Part shown: in pieces, positions 57,961 through 64,000 of the stretch
How positions within the stretch are numbered: position 1 is the stretch's first letter
Layout of the letters: every line of letters begins with the position of its first letter
Origin: Dickeya oryzae
Lineage (GTDB): Bacteria; Pseudomonadota; Gammaproteobacteria; Enterobacterales; Enterobacteriaceae
Direction: 5' to 3'
DNA: 64,000 nt
Assembly (NCBI RefSeq): GCF_009372235.1
Contig: NZ_ML762923.1
Location: 178,158 to 242,157, forward strand
Program-made: the position numbers and the translations under genes
The notes under the pieces: model-generated
Databases searched by the model: none
Told to the model about the DNA's origin: nothing
The model's input: the letters and a program-made list of their open reading frames with translations, nothing else

Positions 57961-59004
57961 CTATTGTGTACAACGGGCATTGGTAATGAAATTGGTCTGA
58001 TCAGTAAGATAGTTGGTAGTGAAAATCCGTCGAGGGAAAAATAATCCTAATACCCAGGATTTTATGAATGAATCCTCTACTGATTTTTCAACCATATTAT
58101 GGGTTGACTGAGGGTAATACTTAACAGTCAATTGTCCTGATTCGGTTAATAGTTTTTGGTATGTGTCACGTGTATTACTGACATCAACATTGATATCTTT
58201 TCCTCCTAGCATTAATAATACTTTTGTCCGTATATTTTTAAGATCATCAGTAGCATCAGACTGATAATTTTTTTGAATGAAAGACCAACGATCGGGGGTT
58301 AAATCTGTTTTTACAGGATAGTCATGTTGATATTGTGCTAGTGTTTTACCTTGCTCTAAATATTGCAGAATAATTGCATTACGTGATTGGGCATTTTCGA
58401 TGGCCTGTTCGGAAGCATGCTGCTCTCGCATACTGGCCAGGGTATTGTATTGGCCTTGTTGTAGCCAATTTATTGCCGGAGAGACCGCTATCATGAAACA
58501 GATATTCGGGTCAAGGCGCGCCACTTTGGGAATCACCCATCCCCCTTGGCTGGCACCCCATAGACCGATGCGTGTACCGTCTAACTTAGGGTTGGACTGT
58601 ATCCAGCGAATGGCATCCATTACTTCCTGGGCTCGATCATCCATGCTTTGTAGCAGCCAGTTGCCCGGTGCACCTTTTATCCCGGGCTTATCCCATGACA
58701 GGCTGGCATACCCAGCCTTAGCGATAACTTCCCACATAGGACGATAGAAACCACCGTGGGTAGCGTCAAGTGGTCCATCGCCATGTACGAAAATCACTAC
58801 GCCGGGTTTGGTTCCAACTGGCAGTTTGGCTGGCATTGCCAGTATTGCATTCAGGGGTTGTGCTACAGTAGGAATAGTGACTTTCTCCTCCCGTATTTTG
58901 TAATAATTTTGGTAAAGCAGGAAACTTAATGTCGTCAGAACGACAGCAGAGGTTATCGCCATCCAGCGTGGCAACCGAAAAAACATATCCATAAATTTTT
59001 TCAT
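57961..59004 (-). CDS. zmsN: ZmsN/Zmn22, membrane-anchored alpha/beta hydrolase (acylpeptide hydrolase type)
   Basis: A 347-residue protein with an N-terminal membrane anchor (about 13-31, basic residues before it) and an alpha/beta hydrolase domain. The oxyanion segment FVHGDGP (72-78), nucleophile Ser152 in GASQGG, Asp270 in GGKD and His302 in STHN make a full triad. The anchor orientation predicts a periplasmic catalytic domain. In Serratia the gene at this place is reported to cleave the extra peptide from prezeamines. It is transcribed against the core operon. No good ribosome site precedes the ATG at 59004; ATGs at 58992 and 58986 are alternatives with little better support. Confidence 0.88.
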   Translation of the reverse strand: MKKFMDMFFRLPRWMAITSAVVLTTLSFLLYQNYYKIREEKVTIPTVAQPLNAILAMPAKLPVGTKPGVVIFVHGDGPLDATHGGFYRPMWEVIAKAGYASLSWDKPGIKGAPGNWLLQSMDDRAQEVMDAIRWIQSNPKLDGTRIGLWGASQGGWVIPKVARLDPNICFMIAVSPAINWLQQGQYNTLASMREQHASEQAIENAQSRNAIILQYLEQGKTLAQYQHDYPVKTDLTPDRWSFIQKNYQSDATDDLKNIRTKVLLMLGGKDINVDVSNTRDTYQKLLTESGQLTVKYYPQSTHNMVEKSVEDSFIKSWVLGLFFPRRIFTTNYLTDQTNFITNARCTQ

Positions 59005-59333
59005 GTTGGTAAGGTGATATTTATTAAAGGGGTAACGATAGCGTAAAATATTTTCACCTCAGAGGGAATATTATTGTAGAGGTATATTGCATTTCTTTGT
59101 AAAAAAGAACGAATTTAGGATTAATGACATACAACACACTGGAATTCACCGGTTATTACAAAATCAAAGCATTTCCTGATGGAGCTTGGCTGTCACTGTG
59201 TTGCATAGACCTGCTACTAAAAATTTAATGTTATTAAATTAAATGTAATTTTTCCATGCTGTGTTGTCCACTCCCCAAATAGGGAGTATATCGCTCCCCA
59301 ATGAAGAGGGGAGCGATAATATAATAAGCAAAA
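59005..59333. other. Intergenic region between hydrolase and RND genes
   Basis: A 329-base AT-rich spacer. It holds the promoter side of the hydrolase gene and a GC-rich stem-loop next to the RND stop. No gene or repeat of a mobile element is visible. It probably marks the right edge of the cluster. Confidence 0.55.
59289..59318 (-). terminator. Stem-loop downstream of RND operon
   Basis: A perfect 11-bp stem (TATCGCTCCCC with GGGGAGCGATA) and 8-base loop begins 16 bases past the RND stop. A second small inverted repeat (ACTCCC / GGGAGT, 59270-59287) follows. The U-run is weak, so efficiency is uncertain. Confidence 0.6.
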
Positions 59334-62300
59334 TTAAGGATTGTCTGGAGTTGTTGTCGTAATACTACGATGACGTGTACGCCAGCGGTTGTAACGTTCC
59401 TGTAGGCTCATCACTGTCACAAAAAACACCGGTACAAAAAATATCGCTAGTACAGTAGCGCTGACCATACCACCGAACACGCCGGTACCGATGGCGTGCT
59501 GGGTTTCGGCGCTGGCACCGGATGCCAGCATCAGCGGAACTACTCCCAATGCAAACGCTAGTGAGGTCATTAGAATGGGGCGAAGGCGCAGACGCGCGGC
59601 GGTGACGGCAGCGTCCACCAATCCATGTCCTTGTTCGCGTAACTGTCTGGCGAACTCGACGATCAGGATGGCATTTTTGGCCGACAAGCCGATAACGGTA
59701 ATCAGCCCCACTTTGAAGAACACGTCGTTCGGCATACCGCGCAATATAACCGCCAGCACCGCACCGAGCAGCCCCAACGGCACCACCAACATCACCGAGA
59801 TGGGAATAGACCAGCTTTCATATAGCGCCGCCAGTACCAGAAACACCACTACCATCGATAGCAATAGCAACATCGGTGCCTGGGCGACGGATTGCCGCTC
59901 CTGCAATGATTGCCCGGTCCATTCAATGGTGAAGCCGGGTGGAAGCTGCGCCGCCAGTCGTTCCATCTCTGCCATAGCCGCCCCACTGGATACGCCTGTT
60001 GCGGCCATGCCGGAGAGACGGGCTGCCAGTACGCCCTGATAGCGCGTCAACTGCAACGGGGTATCGCTCCATACCGGCGTGACCACTTCTTTGAGCGAAA
60101 CCATACCGCCTGAGCTGTTACGCACGTAGAGTTTGAGCACGTCATCCAGTTGCATACGCGCTGGCGCATCGGCCTGAATGATCACCTGTTGCATACGCCC
60201 GGCATTGGGGAAGTCGTTCACGTATAGTGAGCCGATAGCGGCAGACAAGGTGTCGCTGATGGTGCTGAACGAAACGCCGAGTGCTTCCGCCTTTTGACGA
60301 TCGATTTTTAGCTGAACAGCGCTACCTGGCGGCAGGCTATCCGGGTAGACGCTGGTGACAATCTGGCTGTGTGCCGCCAGCGTCAGCAGTTGTGCTTCCG
60401 CTGCTTTGAGCGCCTGATAACCCCGGCCGGTGCGATCCTGCAGACGCAGGGTAAAGCCTGACGAGGTGCCAAGCTCATCGATAGCCGGTGGCATCAGTAT
60501 CATGCTGGTGCCTTCACGGATGGTCGACATCGCCTGTTGCGCCAGCGCTATTTCAGCGCGCGTGGTGGTGTCGCCACGCTTAGACCAGTCTTTTAAGGTG
60601 GTAAAGGCCATGGCGGCGTTAGGGCCGGAACCGGAAAAGCCAAAACCGAGAATCGACATGTTGGATTCGATATCCGGGCGCGAGGCAATGTGCTGTTCGT
60701 AGGTGTTGACCACATCCAGCGTTCGCGCTGCTGTGGCGTCCGACGGTAACTGGAATGACGTCATAAAGTACCCTTGGTCTTCTTCTGGCAGAAAATCAGA
60801 AGGTAGCTCGCGGAGGATCCATACCAGTGACCCGGTCAGTACGGCAAACAGCAACAACATACAGCCACAACGGCGCAGTAGCGCACGGGTACCGTTGGCA
60901 TAATGATGCGTCAGTTGCTCGAAACGGCGGTTAAAACCGCCGAAGAAACCACCTTTTGTGTGATGGTCATCGGCGACGGGTGTGAGTAGTGTGGCGCACA
61001 ACGCAGGCGTCAGGGTCAGCGCCAGAAACGCCGAAAACAGGATCGATACCGCCATCGACAAGGTAAATTGCCGGTAAATCACGCCGACCGAACCGCTGGC
61101 GAATGCCATTGGAATGAACACCGCCGACAGTACCAGTGTGATAGCGATAATCGCACCGGTGATCTCCTTCATGGCACGGGTGGTGGCTGCCTTGGGTGAT
61201 AATCTTTCCTGCGCCATCAATCGCTCAACGTTCTCCACCACCACGATGGCATCATCCACAATGATGCCGATCGCCAGCACCATGCCGAACATGGTCAGCA
61301 CGTTGATGGAAAATCCCGCCGCCAGCATCACTGTAAAGGTGCCGAGCAGGGCGATAGGGGCCACAATCGCTGGGATCAGGGTATAGCGTACGTTTTGTAA
61401 AAACAGGTACATTACCAGAAACACCAGCACCATCGCCTCAATCAGCGTCCTGAGTACCTGTTCGATGGAGAGTTTGACGAAAGGCGCGGTGTTGAACGGC
61501 AACGAATAATCCATGCCCGCTGGCATGGATATTTTCAGTTCGGCCATCCGTTGGGTGATGGCATTGGCGGTACGCACCGCATTGGCACCCGGTGCCAGTT
61601 GTACCGCGGCGGCACTGGCATTCTTGCCGTTTTCACGCACAGAAAAGCCGTAAGACTGGGCACCCAGTTCAACGCGTGCCACATCGGCTAACACTACCCG
61701 GGAACCGTCTTCTCTGGCGCGCAGCACGATAGCAGCGAATTGCTCTGGGGTTTCCAGTTGCCCTTGTACCGTCAGCGGGATCGTCACCCGTTGTCCCGGC
61801 AAGATGGGGGCATCGCCTAGCCGTCCGGGAGCGATTTGCATGTTTTGCTGGGTAATGGCGGTCGACAAATCGTTCATGGTCAACCCGTAAGACAACAGCT
61901 TGTTGGGATCGACCCAGATACGCATCGCCTGTTCCGCGCCAAATAGCTGGATGCGGCCCACCCCTTCAATCCGGCGCAATTCCTCGACAATGTGGCGAGC
62001 CAGATAGTCACTTAATTCAACCTCATCGTAACGCCCGTTATCCGAGGTCAGGCTGACCATCAGCAGAAAGCCAGAGTCGGCAGATTCCACCTGCATACCG
62101 TTTTGTCTGACGGTTTGCGGTAACCGCGGTTCTATCGATTTAAGTCGGTTTTGCACATCCACCTGTGCCAGCTCAGGGTTGGTGCCCGGTTTGAACGTGA
62201 CGTTGATCTGCGCTTGTCCGGCTGTGTCTACCGATGATTCGAAATACAGCAGGTTTTTCACACCGGATAACTCGCGTTCCAGCAGCCCGACCACCGCATC

Positions 62301-62474
62301 GTTGAGCGTTTTAGGTGTAGCACCCGGATAAGACGCAGTAATGGAAATGGTTGGCGGTGCCACCGACGGATAACGGGCAATCGGCAACTGGGGAATAGCG
62401 AGCGTTCCTAGCAGCACGATGAACAGGGCTATCACCCAGGCGAACACCGGGCGCTGGATAAAAAATTGCGGCAT
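59334..62474 (-). CDS. RND multidrug efflux transporter (HAE1/AcrB family)
   Basis: A 1046-residue proton-driven drug pump of the AcrB/MexB class. The N-terminus FFIQRPVFAWVIA is characteristic. The paired Asp of the proton relay lie in GIIVDDAIVVVENVE, and the relay Lys in GLSAKNAILIVEFA. Twelve membrane helices and two large periplasmic loops are implied by the hydrophobic pattern. It sits 20 bases after its adaptor gene (62495-63757). An outer-membrane partner is not in the window. GC content is higher than the zms genes and like efeUOB, so this looks like ancestral chromosome. The exact subfamily (AcrB, AcrD, MexD-like) was not resolved. Confidence 0.92.
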   Translation of the reverse strand: MPQFFIQRPVFAWVIALFIVLLGTLAIPQLPIARYPSVAPPTISITASYPGATPKTLNDAVVGLLERELSGVKNLLYFESSVDTAGQAQINVTFKPGTNPELAQVDVQNRLKSIEPRLPQTVRQNGMQVESADSGFLLMVSLTSDNGRYDEVELSDYLARHIVEELRRIEGVGRIQLFGAEQAMRIWVDPNKLLSYGLTMNDLSTAITQQNMQIAPGRLGDAPILPGQRVTIPLTVQGQLETPEQFAAIVLRAREDGSRVVLADVARVELGAQSYGFSVRENGKNASAAAVQLAPGANAVRTANAITQRMAELKISMPAGMDYSLPFNTAPFVKLSIEQVLRTLIEAMVLVFLVMYLFLQNVRYTLIPAIVAPIALLGTFTVMLAAGFSINVLTMFGMVLAIGIIVDDAIVVVENVERLMAQERLSPKAATTRAMKEITGAIIAITLVLSAVFIPMAFASGSVGVIYRQFTLSMAVSILFSAFLALTLTPALCATLLTPVADDHHTKGGFFGGFNRRFEQLTHHYANGTRALLRRCGCMLLLFAVLTGSLVWILRELPSDFLPEEDQGYFMTSFQLPSDATAARTLDVVNTYEQHIASRPDIESNMSILGFGFSGSGPNAAMAFTTLKDWSKRGDTTTRAEIALAQQAMSTIREGTSMILMPPAIDELGTSSGFTLRLQDRTGRGYQALKAAEAQLLTLAAHSQIVTSVYPDSLPPGSAVQLKIDRQKAEALGVSFSTISDTLSAAIGSLYVNDFPNAGRMQQVIIQADAPARMQLDDVLKLYVRNSSGGMVSLKEVVTPVWSDTPLQLTRYQGVLAARLSGMAATGVSSGAAMAEMERLAAQLPPGFTIEWTGQSLQERQSVAQAPMLLLLSMVVVFLVLAALYESWSIPISVMLVVPLGLLGAVLAVILRGMPNDVFFKVGLITVIGLSAKNAILIVEFARQLREQGHGLVDAAVTAARLRLRPILMTSLAFALGVVPLMLASGASAETQHAIGTGVFGGMVSATVLAIFFVPVFFVTVMSLQERYNRWRTRHRSITTTTPDNP

Positions 62475-62494
62475 GGTACCTAACTCCTTTACGC

Positions 62495-63757
62495 TTAGCG
62501 TGAGGCCATGTCAGTGGCAGATGGCACTTTTTTCCAGTGCTGGGTTGCTACCCAGGCACCGTCGTTCAACCTGTCGCCACCTTCGATCACCACCACCTGA
62601 CCGGCGGTCAGCCCAGTGCGGATGCGGTATTGGCGGTTGACTAGTTCGCCGGGTTCAACCGTGACAGCATGTGCTTTGCTGCGCCCATCAACCACCCAGA
62701 TTTTAGCTTCACCGCCGTTGCGTGTGACGGCCTGTTGCGGCACCAGCAAGGCATCGGTGTAATGGCTAAGCGGCACGCGGGCGCGAACAAACATCCCCGG
62801 TAGCAGTTGTCGTTGCGGGTTATCGACCAGAATCCGCAGCAGCACGTCGCCGGTGCTCGCATCCACATTGATGCCGGAAAACAAAATCCGCGCCGACATC
62901 GGGTAGGGCTGGCCGTCGCTACGCAAGATCTCCACCGGTATACCGTCACTGTCTTTAGCCCGCTTGTTCAGCATGTCGCGTAGCTGTTCGAGTGAGGAGG
63001 CAGGCTGGCGCACATCGACGTAAACCTGGTCAATTTGTTGAACCCGTGCCAGTGGCGTGGTGTCGTTGGTGTTGACCAGCGCACCTTCAGTAACCAGCGC
63101 CTGATCGATACGCCCGGTAATGGGGGACTCGACTGTCGCGAAGCTCAGATCAAGCTGGCGACGCGCCAGTGTGGCACGTGCCTGTGCGACATCCGCGGCG
63201 GCTTGTTCGCGTTGTGCCGTCGCATCGTCGTAGCTCTGCTGGCTGATAGCGCCGGTGTTGAGTAAGGGCTTGAGGCGAGCAACCTGAATCTGTGCCCGGT
63301 TTAATACCGACTGGGCGCGTTGCAGCGTGGCGTTGGCGGTATCGACTTCTGCTTTGAACGGAGCAGGGTTAATCTGGAACAACGGTTGTCCGGCGCGGAT
63401 CTCGGCGCCTTGTTCGAACAAGCGACGTTGTATGATGCCGCCCACCTGCGGGCGAATTTCCGCCGTTCTTACCGCTGTCACCCGGCCGGGAAGATCGTCG
63501 GTCAGGGTAATGGGTGTCGGTTTTACGGTCATGATCGTAACCTTCGCCGGTGGTGTTTCGACTGGGATCTCGGGCTGGTCACAGCCAGTGAGTAGCATGC
63601 CCACCAGTGCCAGCAATACGCCGTGTCGACATAACCGCTTGAGTGATAATGGCAGGCTTGTCGTTGCGCCGCTCTCTTCGTTTTGACCCGGTACGGCCAG
63701 CCGACAGGCCGGTAACATGCAGGCGATCGGATATTGATGCGATTTCTTAGTATTCAT
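62495..63757 (-). CDS. RND periplasmic adaptor (AcrA/MexE-like membrane-fusion protein)
   Basis: A 420-residue adaptor. Lipoyl halves, an alpha-helical hairpin (QRAQSVLNRAQIQVARL and following) and beta-barrel segments are in AcrA order. A lipobox-like LLTGC occurs near residue 59, unusually far from the ATG at 63757; in shorter family members it is near 20-25. Either there is a cytoplasmic extension, or translation starts further in. No in-frame ATG or strong ribosome site is seen close to the lipobox other than Met14 (63718). It is first in the operon with the pump gene and divergent from the response regulator gene. Confidence 0.88.
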   Translation of the reverse strand: MNTKKSHQYPIACMLPACRLAVPGQNEESGATTSLPLSLKRLCRHGVLLALVGMLLTGCDQPEIPVETPPAKVTIMTVKPTPITLTDDLPGRVTAVRTAEIRPQVGGIIQRRLFEQGAEIRAGQPLFQINPAPFKAEVDTANATLQRAQSVLNRAQIQVARLKPLLNTGAISQQSYDDATAQREQAAADVAQARATLARRQLDLSFATVESPITGRIDQALVTEGALVNTNDTTPLARVQQIDQVYVDVRQPASSLEQLRDMLNKRAKDSDGIPVEILRSDGQPYPMSARILFSGINVDASTGDVLLRILVDNPQRQLLPGMFVRARVPLSHYTDALLVPQQAVTRNGGEAKIWVVDGRSKAHAVTVEPGELVNRQYRIRTGLTAGQVVVIEGGDRLNDGAWVATQHWKKVPSATDMASR

Positions 63758-63834
63758 ATGACGTTGTAATCCCTATTTACCGACCATAGTAAGGCCAGAC
63801 TGAGAGAGTGTGCATTTTCTGTGTGCGGTTTCCG

Positions 63835-63863
63835 TTGGAGAAATATGGAGATATGATGGAGAA
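63835..63863. promoter_or_regulatory. Three helically phased half-sites in the adaptor/regulator divergent region
   Basis: WTGGAGAW occurs three times (63835-63842, 63845-63852, 63856-63863), 10 and 11 bases apart. Read on the minus strand as TTCTCCATCAT it resembles the remembered E. coli BaeR box. Such phased repeats suit an OmpR-family regulator like the one encoded next to it. Confidence 0.45.
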
Positions 63864-63889
63864 CCGCATTTTTTATCATGAGCTGACCA

Positions 63890-64000
63890 ATGACTGTTCA
63901 TACGCAATCCATGCCCATTGCTGACGATATCCATGGATTGGTGCTTATCGCTGAAGATGAGCCGGAAATTGCTGATATTCTTCGTGCATATCTGACGCGT
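63890..64000 (+). CDS. OmpR-family response regulator, probably BaeR-like (partial, N-terminus only)
   Basis: The first 37 residues of a response regulator, cut off by the right edge. The first beta strand and the acidic pocket (LVLIAEDEPEIADILRAYL) are visible; the phospho-accepting Asp and DNA-binding domain lie outside. It is divergent from the adaptor/RND operon and probably controls it. The phased TGGAGA half-sites between them and the RND neighbour suggest a BaeSR-type system, but an AdeR-like regulator cannot be excluded. An in-frame ATG at 63911 is a possible alternative start. Confidence 0.8.
   Translation, partial: MTVHTQSMPIADDIHGLVLIAEDEPEIADILRAYLTR

Overview
The window looks like chromosome of a soft-rot enterobacterium, most likely Dickeya. 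It carries a zeamine-type biosynthetic cluster (the zms genes of Dickeya, zmn of Serratia plymuthica RVH1) between ordinary enterobacterial genes: efeUOB on one side and an RND efflux operon on the other. The genus is inferred from remembered cluster architecture; Serratia plymuthica is the main alternative. No IS element, tRNA, rRNA or CRISPR array was seen.

Layout. 1-1671 (minus): the start of dgcA and all of dgcN, an amino-acid epimerase/N-acyltransferase pair. 2435-3994 (plus): a membrane diguanylate cyclase. 4262-7612 (plus): efeU-efeO-efeB iron uptake, with a Fur-like site upstream. 7747-11233 (minus): a phosphopantetheinyl transferase and a MacB-like export set (adaptor, ATPase, permease), with four-base start/stop overlaps between the first three. 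11234-12051: an AT-rich divergent regulatory region. 12052-13041 (plus): an unrecognised multi-span membrane protein. 13187-57806 (plus): the thirteen-gene biosynthetic core except its last member, ending at a strong stem-loop. 57961-59004 (minus): a membrane-anchored alpha/beta hydrolase. 59334-63757 (minus): an RND pump and its adaptor. 63890-64000 (plus): the start of an OmpR-family response regulator, probably BaeR-like.

How the core works together (family knowledge plus domain reading). ZmsA, ZmsB, the enoyl reductase/aminotransferase fusion ZmsC and the ketoreductase ZmsD resemble a polyunsaturated fatty acid synthase. With an aminotransferase added, such a system can place amines along an alkyl chain. 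ZmsE, a thioester reductase, would release the chain as an aldehyde for a final transamination. Two NRPSs (ZmsG, ZmsI; six adenylation domains, one epimerase) and a PKS module (ZmsJ; KS-AT-KR-ACP) would build a hexapeptide-monoketide. No thioesterase is present; the stand-alone condensation enzyme ZmsK is the expected point where the peptide is joined to the polyamine. ZmsL/ZmsM and the upstream MacB-like set are candidate exporters, and the anchored hydrolase matches the position of the acylpeptide hydrolase said to trim prezeamines.

Adenylation codes read by eye against GrsA positions give: A1 unclear, A2 Phe-like, A3 Asn (followed by the epimerase, so D-Asn), A4 Asn, A5 Thr, A6 Val-like. 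Six residues plus one malonate unit agree with the described prezeamine/fabclavine logic.
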